64,000 bases of DNA. Origin: a virus. This document shows positions 57,348-64,000 of this stretch, in pieces. The notes beneath the pieces were generated by a model, which was not told the origin of the DNA, searched no databases, and was given only the letters and a program-made list of their open reading frames with translations. Both the position numbers and the translations under genes were made by a program. Where the stretch lies: the IMG/VR virus record IMGVR_UViG_3300032053_000025, positions 24,622 to 88,621 of that record. One strand, 5' to 3'. The number at the start of each line of letters is the position of its first letter. Within the stretch, counting starts at the first letter, position 1.

Positions 57348-57674
57348 GTGCCAGTATTTTTACTTAAACTATTACCATTTATTAGCGGATTTTTATGGAA
57401 GGCCATAAAGAGGTTCGGATCGGTTTTATTTGTGGGACTATTAATTTGGACCACATATTCTTATTGTCATAGAAAGTATGATAATTTTAGGATAACATTA
57501 ATTAATATGGGCCGAACTGAACAAAAGTCTATTGACGATGCTATATTGGCAAAATGGCAAAAAGAACATCCCCAGAATGTATATGGGGCCGGTAGTCAGA
57601 TTACCCAGAATGCGTGTGATAAAGATTTCAAGGCAATTGGTCTCTATATTTTTGGTTTCAAACTTGGGATTTAA
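57348..57674 (+). CDS. membrane-anchored protein, 108 aa
   Basis: GTG at 57348 chosen because AAGGAGGAATATC precedes it. Two N-terminal hydrophobic segments (VFLLKLLPFISGFLW; GSVLFVGLLIWTTYSY), then a soluble tail (KYDNFRITLINMGRTEQKSI). A spanin-like or inner-membrane accessory role is possible. Unassigned. Confidence 0.55.
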   Translation: MPVFLLKLLPFISGFLWKAIKRFGSVLFVGLLIWTTYSYCHRKYDNFRITLINMGRTEQKSIDDAILAKWQKEHPQNVYGAGSQITQNACDKDFKAIGLYIFGFKLGI

Positions 57675-57687
57675 CAAGGAGTCTTAC

Positions 57688-57870
57688 ATGCCAGAAGAAC
57701 AATTAAATTTCGATCAATTTCAAACTTCTTATGCTCCAAACTCGGAAATGTTTAGTATTCAGGATGCCTTAAGGCAAGAAGTAATAGTCATTCGAGCCGA
57801 CCAGCTTGCCGAGTTAGCTAAAGAGTATTGTTTAATTTTCGGCTACAAATTAGTTAAAAAGGAAGAATAA
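57688..57870 (+). CDS. small acidic protein, 60 aa
   Basis: ATG at 57688 with AAGGAGTC. Acidic N-half, helical C-half (LAELAKEYCLIFGYKL). Its stop region merges into the 57870-57949 hairpin. Confidence 0.55.
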   Translation: MPEEQLNFDQFQTSYAPNSEMFSIQDALRQEVIVIRADQLAELAKEYCLIFGYKLVKKEE

Positions 57871-57949
57871 GGGAGGGCATTCCCAGCCCAATATAAAGCC
57901 GTTTTAAGGATGTAATAATCCTTGAACTACGATAGGGGAATACCTCCCT
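57870..57949 (+). ncRNA. long intergenic hairpin with inner stem-loop
   Basis: AGGGAGG + ATTCCC (57870-57884) pairs with GGGAAT + CCTCCCT (57936-57949), about 13 bp with a small bulge. AAGGAT-GTAATA-ATCCTT (57906-57923) lies inside. No T-run. It could be an mRNA processing or stability element, or a small RNA cut from the operon. Confidence 0.5.
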
Positions 57950-57973
57950 ACCAATTAAATAAGGAGCAATATT

Positions 57974-58261
57974 ATGCCCTATATTTCTATAAGTTTGCGG
58001 AATAAATTGGAAAATTTCCCAGAGGCTCAAGATGAATGCCGAGGAAAAATTGTAGTATTGGCAGAACAAATTGATTCTGAAGGGGAGTTAAATTATGTTA
58101 TTACTCGCCTATGCCATGAATTTGCTCGTAAGAAAGGTATAAAATATGCTGTTTATAATACCATAATAGGGGTATTGGAATGTGCAAAGTTAGAACTATA
58201 TAGAAAATGGATTGCTCCTTATGAAGAAGAGAAGGAAAAAGCTAATGGCCCAGTAAACTAA
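57974..58261 (+). CDS. conserved phage protein, DUF6899-like, 95 aa
   Basis: AAGGAGC site. GELNYVITRLCHEFARKKG, then YNTIIGVLECAKLELYRKW and IAPYEEEKEKANG are the conserved segments of a small phage family seen in many genomes. Function unknown. Confidence 0.65.
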   Translation: MPYISISLRNKLENFPEAQDECRGKIVVLAEQIDSEGELNYVITRLCHEFARKKGIKYAVYNTIIGVLECAKLELYRKWIAPYEEEKEKANGPVN

Positions 58262-58267
58262 ATCGAG

Positions 58268-58350
58268 GTCGGGTAGCTCCCGACTAAACTGAGCACTGGA
58301 ATTGACCAGTGCAAGTGGAGTACCTCAGCCAATATTAACAATTACTCCAC
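58268..58350 (+). ncRNA. three consecutive intergenic hairpins
   Basis: GTCGGG-TAGCT-CCCGAC (58268-58284), GCACTGG-AATTGA-CCAGTGC (58293-58312) and GTGGAGT/ACTCCAC (58315-58321 and 58344-58350). The following gene lacks a strong ribosome binding site, so the structure may control it. Confidence 0.5.
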
Positions 58351-58365
58351 ACAATTAATTAAACA

Positions 58366-58662
58366 ATGTCCAAGAATATATCATTACTCATAACCGAACT
58401 AACAAAGAAGTATGGGATTAATTATCAATCAAAAAATCCCGAGTATATACAACTATGTAAAGATACACATAGAATGCAAGAAATTTGCAGGTCCTTACGA
58501 GAAATGATGGGTGATCTTTCTGAAATCGAGGATAGACACGATTTGAATGGATTGGGCAAACTATTGGCAGATGATGTCAAAAAAATGGAAGTTTTATTGC
58601 ACGATTTAACCAAGATTTCTACCCATATCAAAGTTAAAGAAAATGAAACTTCTAAAAATTAA
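58366..58662 (+). CDS. hypothetical helical protein, 98 aa
   Basis: ATG at 58366 with no good Shine-Dalgarno behind the hairpin array. Helical and charged (MQEICRSLREMMGDLSEIED). Overlaps the next gene by 20 bases. Confidence 0.5.
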   Translation: MSKNISLLITELTKKYGINYQSKNPEYIQLCKDTHRMQEICRSLREMMGDLSEIEDRHDLNGLGKLLADDVKKMEVLLHDLTKISTHIKVKENETSKN

Positions 58663-58816
58663 TATCGCCAAATACCATTTATGGGAGCTTCATGGTAAAA
58701 ATCTAAGCTTTACTTTTTTTCATTTCAAGAATACCTTTGAACTTTCTTTAAGAATATTTGACAACCGATGGATTTTCCGAAGGGAGAACAATGAGAATTC
58801 GGCAGTTCGATTTTAG
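58643..58816 (+). CDS. small hypothetical protein, 57 aa
   Basis: ATG at 58643; AAAGAAA upstream is weak, so coupling is likely. Phe/Trp-rich beta protein (LSFTFFHFKNTFELSLRIF, then DNRWIFRRE). Similar in shape to the following gene product. Confidence 0.45.
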   Translation: MKLLKINIAKYHLWELHGKNLSFTFFHFKNTFELSLRIFDNRWIFRRENNENSAVRF

Positions 58817-58997
58817 GTTTTATATTGATGATAATACGAAGAAGTCCGCATTTATTTGCAATTTATTTTCAATCTACACTCATCCTAAACCTTGGAAGTT
58901 TATCAGCAAAATTACAGTAGCAATTACAATATTAAACATTGAATTTATCTGGGAAATTAGAAAGGATTTATGTAATGGAAACTGTAATAAAAGATAG
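58791..58997 (+). CDS. small hypothetical protein, 68 aa
   Basis: ATG at 58791 with AAGGGAGAACA. Its beta strands (ITVAITILNIEFIWEIRK) recall the previous gene's end, so the pair may be distant paralogues. Overlaps both neighbours. Confidence 0.5.
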   Translation: MRIRQFDFRFYIDDNTKKSAFICNLFSIYTHPKPWKFISKITVAITILNIEFIWEIRKDLCNGNCNKR

Positions 58998-59136
58998 AAT
59001 GTTAGTTCATCTCAAACGAATGTTTGCTCTCTATGGAATAGAAGGCTCAGAGCAAAAGATATGCGAGATTTATAAGAATTTACCAATTATTAAGCAGAAG
59101 TATCTCGCACTTTACTGGAGTGTATTAAGAACATAA
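58975..59136 (+). CDS. small hypothetical protein, 53 aa
   Basis: ATG at 58975 with AAAGGATTT. Helical and basic (KDRMLVHLKRMFALYGI). Unassigned. Confidence 0.5.
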   Translation: METVIKDRMLVHLKRMFALYGIEGSEQKICEIYKNLPIIKQKYLALYWSVLRT

Positions 59137-59165
59137 GAAGGAACCAAATTAATAGTGAGGTAAAT

Positions 59166-59756
59166 ATGGATGAGAATAATGGATTAAATGCTTCAGAGAC
59201 AGATTATAAGTTTATGGTTTATTTGGTGGGTAGTATGGAAAAAACTACTGCAAATGATGACGGTACGGCCCAGCGGGTTGAAGTGGAAAAAGAATTATTA
59301 TTAAGAAATATTTTTCCTATTAATCCCGTTAAATTAGAGGCAATTAAAACAGGCAGACCCACAGATGAAATGAAAGAAAAAATGAGGGGATGGATAGCCT
59401 CGGGCAATTGGGAATTGTTTAAAGAAGCTTCTTATGAGATATGGAAAGGTCGGGATATTATCACCGAAGATAGTAATTTATATCATGTTCCTGGAGATAT
59501 TGATTATGTTGCTATGTCAGATTTTATTATTTTTACATATCATAAAGGATCAAAACCATGCGGATCTTTCGGCGAGAGTTATGATTGTATGAGGCAAGGC
59601 AAACCTATTTATTTAGTCACAGATTTTTTAAAGGCAGAGTTGCCTGTAAGTTTGCTTCAATGGATTATGGTTTCAGAAGGAGAAGTATTTAATTCATTGT
59701 CAAAATTGTTAGATTTTATCGATAAAAAATATAAATTGCACAGGAAGGAGAAATAA
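59166..59756 (+). CDS. nucleoside 2-deoxyribosyltransferase-like protein, 196 aa
   Basis: N-terminal YLVGSMEKTTANDDGTAQ and then LLRNIFPINPVKLE follow the deoxyribosyltransferase pattern (YLAGP..., R, G-x-x-x-x-x-P). YVAMSDFIIFTYHKGSKPCG then SFGESYDCMRQGKPIYLVT gives the Asp and catalytic-type Glu region. Such enzymes exchange or hydrolyse bases of deoxynucleosides or deoxynucleotides. Starts a run of nucleotide-pool genes, overlapping the next by one base. Confidence 0.65.
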   Translation: MDENNGLNASETDYKFMVYLVGSMEKTTANDDGTAQRVEVEKELLLRNIFPINPVKLEAIKTGRPTDEMKEKMRGWIASGNWELFKEASYEIWKGRDIITEDSNLYHVPGDIDYVAMSDFIIFTYHKGSKPCGSFGESYDCMRQGKPIYLVTDFLKAELPVSLLQWIMVSEGEVFNSLSKLLDFIDKKYKLHRKEK

Positions 59757-60085
59757 TGGAGTTTGAAACTTACCAATATTTTGCTCGTAAAACTGCGGTA
59801 TTTCCCAAAGAATTCACAGTTATATATCCTGCAATGGGGGTAGCAAGTGAGTCTGGAGAATGTTTAGAGAAAATTAAAAAACAATTAAGAGATAAAAACT
59901 GTAATTGGGAAGATGTTGAGTTTAAAGAAAAAGTTGCAAAAGAAATGGGAGATGTATTATGGTATCTTGCTAATCTTGCTGAAGATTTAGGGATGAATTT
60001 AAATGATATTGCAGAACTCAATTTAAAAAAACTTAAAGATAGGCAGGATAGAGGAGTATTAAAAGGGGAAGGAGATAATAGATAA
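59756..60085 (+). CDS. MazG-like nucleotide pyrophosphohydrolase
   Basis: 109 aa. GVASESGECLEKIKKQL (E-x-x-E metal-binding helix), KEMGDVLWYLANLAEDLG (E-x-x-D), and the end NLKKLKDRQDRGVLKGEGDN are the MazG hallmarks. Hydrolyses nucleoside triphosphates to monophosphates; in phages thought to shape nucleotide pools or ppGpp signalling. Confidence 0.88.
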   Translation: MEFETYQYFARKTAVFPKEFTVIYPAMGVASESGECLEKIKKQLRDKNCNWEDVEFKEKVAKEMGDVLWYLANLAEDLGMNLNDIAELNLKKLKDRQDRGVLKGEGDNR

Positions 60086-60456
60086 TGAAAAATTTTGACA
60101 AGGTACAAGATAGCGGTAACCGCCGGGAATTTAATACCGGAAGTGTAAGAGATACCCGGGAGGGTAAGGGTAGGTTTGATTTAATTACCCCCATAGGGCT
60201 TAAAAGATTGGCCAAGCACTATGAAAATGGTGCAAAAAAATATGGGGATCGAAATTGGGAAAAAGGTCAACCATTATCTTGTTATTTAGATTCGCTTATT
60301 AGGCATGCCTATTGTTTATTGGAGGGAAAAAAAGACGAAGATCATGCCGCAGCTATAGCATGGAATGCTTTAGCCTATATACATACAGAAGAAATGATAA
60401 GTCAAGAAAAACTGCCCAAAGAATTAGACGATATGCCTATGAATAAAAAGGAGTAA
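60085..60456 (+). CDS. DUF5664-type dATP/dGTP diphosphohydrolase-like protein
   Basis: 123 aa. KGRFDLITPIGLKRLAKHYE, GAKKYGDRNWEKGQPL, LDSLIRHAYCLLEGKKDEDH and AIAWNALAYIH follow the family pattern of paired His/Glu/Asp. The gene overlaps the MazG-like gene by one base, so both probably act on deoxynucleotides. Function is by family name only. Confidence 0.75.
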   Translation: MKNFDKVQDSGNRREFNTGSVRDTREGKGRFDLITPIGLKRLAKHYENGAKKYGDRNWEKGQPLSCYLDSLIRHAYCLLEGKKDEDHAAAIAWNALAYIHTEEMISQEKLPKELDDMPMNKKE

Positions 60457-60459
60457 ACA

Positions 60460-60807
60460 ATGTCTCGCCCAGAAGTATTGCAAGGATATACCACTAAGGT
60501 TAAAACTGGATGTGGGGCCTTATTTTTAACTATTAATTTTGACCAAGATAGGCCTTTTGAGATATTTCTCAATTCGTCAAAGTTAGGAGGTTGCTCGGGC
60601 AACCAAAATGCTATTGCAAGACTATTAACTTTATGTTTTAAAAATAATGTTTCTATCGAAGATATTGTAGATCAATTGCAAGGAATTTCTTGTCCTGCCT
60701 GTACAAGGGCCAAGGCAAAATTGGGAAAAGACGAGATTGTGGATTACCCCACTTCCTGTCCTGACGCAGTGGCTAGATTTATCAAGAAAATGGTGAAACA
60801 TGATTAA
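60460..60807 (+). CDS. TSCPD-domain protein (ribonucleotide-reductase-associated)
   Basis: 115 aa. GYTTKVKTGCGALFLTINFD, PFEIFLNSSKLGGC, IARLLTLCFKNNVS and YPTSCPDAVARFI define the TSCPD domain. This domain normally ends class II (B12) reductases or stands alone beside them. No reductase catalytic subunit is in the window. Confidence 0.8.
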   Translation: MSRPEVLQGYTTKVKTGCGALFLTINFDQDRPFEIFLNSSKLGGCSGNQNAIARLLTLCFKNNVSIEDIVDQLQGISCPACTRAKAKLGKDEIVDYPTSCPDAVARFIKKMVKHD

Positions 60808-60937
60808 ATCTTATCCTATAAATAGCTCAATCGGTGAATCCTGGTGGCAGGATGAGGAAACTATTGGAGATAGGCAATTTAAAGATATAATGGATTCATT
60901 AGGCATATTGATGAACGCATATATGCTCCACTACTAA
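60800..60937 (+). CDS. small hypothetical protein, 45 aa
   Basis: ATG at 60800 overlaps the previous stop. Acidic, with WWQDEETIGDRQFKDIM. Coupled, unassigned. Confidence 0.5.
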   Translation: MIKSYPINSSIGESWWQDEETIGDRQFKDIMDSLGILMNAYMLHY

Positions 60938-60946
60938 GGAATCTTA

Positions 60947-61693
60947 ATGGATAACAATATTCAATTATATTTAGGAGATTGTTTAAAAATTATGCCTTCT
61001 TTGGCAGATAAATCTATAGATATGATTCTATGTGACCTCCCTTACGGAACGACTGCTTGTAAGTGGGATACTATAATTCCATTTGAACCTCTATGGGAGC
61101 AATATAAGAGAATTATTAAAGATAATGGGGCGATAGTATTAACTGCGAGCCAACCTTTTACGAGTGCTTTGGTGATGAGTAATGTGAAGATGTTTAAGTA
61201 TGAGTGGATATGGGAGAAACACAAAGGAACTAATTTTTTTGCAGTAAAAAGAGAACCACTTAAAATACACGAGTCGGTTTTAGTTTTTGGGGGCAAAAAG
61301 TATAACCCACAAATGATAGATGGGAAATCGTATAAACCAAGAGGTTCACACAATATAGTTAGAAGTCATAGCATTGTAAATGCCAATAAGAACATAGGAT
61401 ATTCAAAAGAATTTGACCCGTCTAAAAGATACCCTGTATCAATTCAAAAATTTTCTAATCATAATCAGAAAGAAAATTGTTTCCACCCCACCCAAAAGCC
61501 AGTAGCCCTATTTGAGTATCTTATCAAAACCTACACCAACGAAGGGGACTTAGTTTTAGATAATTGTATGGGGTCGGGAACCACTGGGGTTGCCTGTAAG
61601 AATCTCAACTGTAAATTCATAGGTATAGAAATGGATGAAAATTATATGAAGATAGCCACTGAAAGAATTAAAAATACCATTAAAGGAGTATAA
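60947..61693 (+). CDS. DNA methyltransferase (N6-adenine/N4-cytosine type)
   Basis: 248 aa. Catalytic ILCDLPYGTTACKWD (DPPY variant DLPY) near residue 25; TASQPFTSALVMSN and KYEWIWEKHKGTNFF; then NCMGSGTTGVACKNLN (SAM motif I) and FIGIEMDENYMKIA at the end. The order catalytic motif first, SAM motif last is the beta class. Could protect phage DNA from restriction. No cognate nuclease is beside it. Confidence 0.9.
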   Translation: MDNNIQLYLGDCLKIMPSLADKSIDMILCDLPYGTTACKWDTIIPFEPLWEQYKRIIKDNGAIVLTASQPFTSALVMSNVKMFKYEWIWEKHKGTNFFAVKREPLKIHESVLVFGGKKYNPQMIDGKSYKPRGSHNIVRSHSIVNANKNIGYSKEFDPSKRYPVSIQKFSNHNQKENCFHPTQKPVALFEYLIKTYTNEGDLVLDNCMGSGTTGVACKNLNCKFIGIEMDENYMKIATERIKNTIKGV

Positions 61694-62706
61694 TGGAACA
61701 AAAAATAATACTCGTGGATTTCGGGCATTTCCAGCACACGGCCATATTTGCTAAAGCCTCCGCCATAAGGCGGCAAGAAGACATGGCTTTAACCAATCCT
61801 CAATTAGCTGAGCAAATGTTAGTTTTACCTTCTACTTATACATCTATGATGATGATTTTAACTGTTTTATCTAAGGTAGGTGTAAACTGCGATGTCGACG
61901 ATAAAATAATTATATGCTGTGATGGCAGGCACTCATGGCGAAAAAATTTAGAAATTCAATATAAATTTATGAGGCAAACTGTAAGGGAGCAATGTACTGA
62001 AGTAAATTGGCTTAATGAATATGAATATCAAAACCAACTTCTACACACAATCGACGATAATACACCATTCTTCGTTATTCATGGACACGAAGGCTTAGAA
62101 GCCGATGATTGGATTGCTGAAGCTTGCAGAGTATTCAAAGACCAAGAAGTTGTAATTATAGGTAGAGATAGTGATTATCATCAATTATTAAATTTAGATA
62201 ATGTTAAAATTTATAATCCTCATGGTTCAGCAAAGAAATGTCCGTATAAAATTTTATCCTTAAATAGGGAGAAGGAAAAACAATTAGCATATAAATCCCT
62301 TATTCATAAAATTAAAAAAGAAGCTACAGATGGTTTAACTTCAGAAGTATTAACCGAAAAAGAAAATCAAATTAGAAGGCAGATTGTATCTTTATTGGAG
62401 TTACCTCAAGATATTGTAGATAGAATGAGACCTACTTTGGAAGATATTGGAAGGTCAACCAAAGAACATTTGAATTTAGAAGCATTCACTCCAGGTATAA
62501 GAAAATTATTCCCCAAGATTTGGGATGAAAAATATAAAATAACATACCATGATTGTTATCAGAGATTGGTTAATAAGCAGTTAAGGGAAGATAAAAAGAA
62601 GGCTAAATTAAAAGAGGATAAAAAGAAAGCTAAACTAAAGGAGAAATTATGTATGTTACAGGGGGCTTCGGAAATCAATGGACAGGCGACGAAGCAATTG
62701 ATTTAG
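61693..62706 (+). CDS. FEN/RNase H-type 5' nuclease
   Basis: 337 aa. Acidic residues: VDFGHF near the start, IIICCDGRHSWRKNL, HEGLEADDWIAEACRVF, and VVIIGRDSDYHQLL with YNPHG after it, the T4 RNase H pattern. It removes RNA primers or flaps, and works naturally with the DNA ligase in the left arm. The C-terminus has a doubled basic EDKKKAKLK unit, partly inside the start of the next gene. Confidence 0.75.
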   Translation: MEQKIILVDFGHFQHTAIFAKASAIRRQEDMALTNPQLAEQMLVLPSTYTSMMMILTVLSKVGVNCDVDDKIIICCDGRHSWRKNLEIQYKFMRQTVREQCTEVNWLNEYEYQNQLLHTIDDNTPFFVIHGHEGLEADDWIAEACRVFKDQEVVIIGRDSDYHQLLNLDNVKIYNPHGSAKKCPYKILSLNREKEKQLAYKSLIHKIKKEATDGLTSEVLTEKENQIRRQIVSLLELPQDIVDRMRPTLEDIGRSTKEHLNLEAFTPGIRKLFPKIWDEKYKITYHDCYQRLVNKQLREDKKKAKLKEDKKKAKLKEKLCMLQGASEINGQATKQLI

Positions 62707-62810
62707 TTATTTTGAGGATAGGATATAATAAAGAAGACCGAAGTTTGTATTTTACTTTGGGTGCGTTTGGAGTTGGATTTTCTATAGAGATAAACTTTGA
62801 GGAGGAGTAA
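62649..62810 (+). CDS. small hypothetical protein, 53 aa
   Basis: ATG at 62649 with AAAGGAGAAATT, overlapping the nuclease gene by 58 bases. Beta-hairpin-rich (LYFTLGAFGVGFSIEINF) and acidic end. Its tail contains the ribosome binding region of the next gene. Confidence 0.5.
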   Translation: MYVTGGFGNQWTGDEAIDLVILRIGYNKEDRSLYFTLGAFGVGFSIEINFEEE

Positions 62811-62829
62811 AATAAAAAGGAGGAATAAA

Positions 62830-62994
62830 ATGGAAGATTTTATAAGAGGTATAGTAGTTGCTCATGAGAATGGATTAATGAGTCCTGCTTTAGCATCGTT
62901 TTATATCCGAATGAAAGCAGAATCCGAAGTGGACGGACTTGGGGTGAGTATGGCCGAATTAGAAATGATCGCTAAGAGAAATAAAGTATATTAA
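62830..62994 (+). CDS. small hypothetical protein, 54 aa
   Basis: ATG at 62830 with AAGGAGGAATAAA; the longer frame from 62797 lacks a site. Helical (RGIVVAHENGLMSPALASFY). Unassigned. Confidence 0.55.
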   Translation: MEDFIRGIVVAHENGLMSPALASFYIRMKAESEVDGLGVSMAELEMIAKRNKVY

Positions 62995-63006
62995 AAGGAG
63001 GATTAA

Positions 63007-63264
63007 GTGGAACTAAAAGAAGTATTAGCAAAAATAATAGCAATCATAGCAGAAGTAAAAGAAGCAGGATTAGATACAATCAAGCAAGAAATGAAATTAG
63101 ACGAATTGGGCATTGATATGCTTGATGGTACAGAAATTGCATTAATGTTGGAAGATGAGTTTCAACTTTCTATTCCCGTTGATGATGCTGAGGAGTGGAA
63201 AACTGTAATGGATATGGTTAATTATATTCAGGCTAGACAGAATAACGAATCTCCACATAATTAA
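63007..63264 (+). CDS. acyl-carrier-protein-like protein lacking the carrier serine
   Basis: 85 aa, GTG start with AAGGAGG. The four-helix ACP pattern is plain: LDELGIDMLDGTEIALMLED, then FQLSIPVDDAEEW and TVMDMVNYI. The phosphopantetheine Ser of the D-S-L motif is Met (GIDMLD). It therefore cannot carry an acyl chain in the usual way; possibly a decoy or a protein-binding scaffold. Confidence 0.75.
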   Translation: MELKEVLAKIIAIIAEVKEAGLDTIKQEMKLDELGIDMLDGTEIALMLEDEFQLSIPVDDAEEWKTVMDMVNYIQARQNNESPHN

Positions 63265-63297
63265 ATATTGAAATTTCAAGTTGAAAGGAGGAATCAT

Positions 63298-63411
63298 ATG
63301 GATGAAAAAGTAGTCGAGGTTAAGGAAGAAGTGAAAGTAAAAAGAGGAAGAGGCAGGCCTTCGGGATCTAAAAATAAGAAAGGAACTAAGGCGAATCCTA
63401 TAGTCGCCTAA
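63298..63411 (+). CDS. AT-hook-like peptide, 37 aa
   Basis: AAAGGAGGAATCAT before ATG. After an acidic start, KVKRGRGRPSGSKNKK contains the R-G-R-P AT-hook core, which binds the minor groove of AT-rich DNA. Likely a small DNA-binding peptide. Confidence 0.6.
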   Translation: MDEKVVEVKEEVKVKRGRGRPSGSKNKKGTKANPIVA

Positions 63412-63457
63412 TCTAACGATTAATTAACAGTAATCTACCGATTAAAGGAGAAATAAA

Positions 63458-63607
63458 TTGGATAACAAAACGATTAAAAATATAGCCATAGCAGTTGGGG
63501 CTATAGTGATAGGGTTGTTTTTGGTTATGGGCAGGCATTATGTAGTGTTGGTATTGGAATTGATATGTGCAGGAGTATATTTCGGTACCGATATATTTAA
63601 CAAATAA
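63458..63607 (+). CDS. small membrane protein, 49 aa
   Basis: TTG start at 63458 behind AAAGGAGAAATAAA. Two hydrophobic segments (IAIAVGAIVIGLFLVM; YVVLVLELICAGVYF). Unassigned. Confidence 0.5.
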   Translation: MDNKTIKNIAIAVGAIVIGLFLVMGRHYVVLVLELICAGVYFGTDIFNK

Positions 63608-63634
63608 AAGCAAAATAAACAAGGAGGATTATAA

Positions 63635-64000
63635 GTGCTATTATTGAGGATAGGTAAGACAAAATTGGAATGTAAAAAGCAGGATAACACGGTAAAGCAG
63701 TTTAAGGCTAATGCGGCATCTATTGCTAAAGCCAAATCTGATTTTAAGATTGGAGATGCAATATTCTGCAAGTTTGATCCTACAACGTTCGAGATTATTG
63801 AAATTAGCAAGCCTGAAGCCAAAGGTACTTATAATGGCGGAAAAGGTGGCTATAATGGGAAGAAATCCTTTGGAGGAACCTATAATACTAAGCCTATGGT
63901 ATTTGGAAGTGTACTCAATCTAATTTCAAATTTTGTTGAGGCTAAGGTAATTAAGACTGTAAAAGAAGCTAAAGAAGCCATAACTGAGCTTATGGCTCAG
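63635..64000 (+). CDS. hypothetical protein with Gly/Asn/Tyr-rich linker, 3' partial
   Basis: GTG at 63635 after AAGGAGGATTATAA; open to the window end (122 codons). N-terminal barrel-like part (AKSDFKIGDAIFCKFDPTTF), then a Gly-rich linker (NGGKGGYNGKK) and a helical part. The barrel plus glycine linker recalls single-stranded DNA-binding proteins; not proven. Confidence 0.5.
   Translation, partial: MLLLRIGKTKLECKKQDNTVKQFKANAASIAKAKSDFKIGDAIFCKFDPTTFEIIEISKPEAKGTYNGGKGGYNGKKSFGGTYNTKPMVFGSVLNLISNFVEAKVIKTVKEAKEAITELMAQ

Overview
The window is a piece of an AT-rich tailed double-stranded DNA phage (Caudoviricetes). It begins inside one gene and ends inside another. The minus strand carries a complete head and tail module: small-terminase candidate, large terminase, portal, protease/scaffold, major capsid protein, connectors, tail tube, tape measure and tail tip. 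No tail sheath is recognisable, so a long non-contractile (siphovirus-like) tail is the best reading. Ribosome binding sites are strong GGAGG types and promoters are sigma-70-like, TTGaCA-N16/17-TATACT. No lysin, DNA polymerase, repressor or host gene was recognised, so host and lifestyle cannot be fixed. A tyrosine recombinase leaves temperate growth possible.

Left arm (1-10766, plus strand): closely packed genes for glycan and surface chemistry (PIG-L deacetylase, WbqC-methyltransferase fusion, FkbM methyltransferase, two glycosyltransferases, a DUF115/GT42-like protein). An ATP-dependent DNA ligase, an intein-split metallophosphoesterase, an HExxH protein, an RNA ligase and small membrane or zinc proteins follow. 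The arm converges with the late operon at a terminator near 10.87 kb.

Late operon (43720 down to 10921, minus strand): packaging, then fibres and collagen-like proteins, then head, connector, tail tube, tape measure and tail tip. A glycosyltransferase-TPR-methyltransferase gene sits between the fibre genes, which links the left-arm glycan genes to possible virion decoration. A homing endonuclease gene broken by one in-frame stop also lies here.

Intergenic hub (about 43.7-48.4 kb): few genes but much structure. It has a hairpin-dense RNA of about 1 kb with its own promoter and terminator, a cluster of perfect hairpins where base composition changes sides (origin candidate), an ORF-free C-poor tract, and a small terminated RNA of about 115 nt. 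Transcription leaves this hub in both directions.

Right arm (48.4-64 kb, plus strand): many very small genes mixed with further structured RNAs (49.1, 55.2-55.6, 57.9 and 58.3 kb). Recognisable genes are a short beta-clamp-like protein, a RuvB-like ATPase with an N-terminal membrane helix, a tyrosine recombinase, a collagen-like lipoprotein, a nucleotide-pool set (deoxyribosyltransferase-like, MazG-like, DUF5664-like, TSCPD), a DNA methyltransferase, a FEN/RNase H-type nuclease and an acyl-carrier-like protein. The most unusual content is the number of independent structured RNAs, above all the 1-kb element at 43752-44740, which resembles the GOLLD/ROOL class of large phage RNAs in its general properties. 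That assignment is an inference, not a match.
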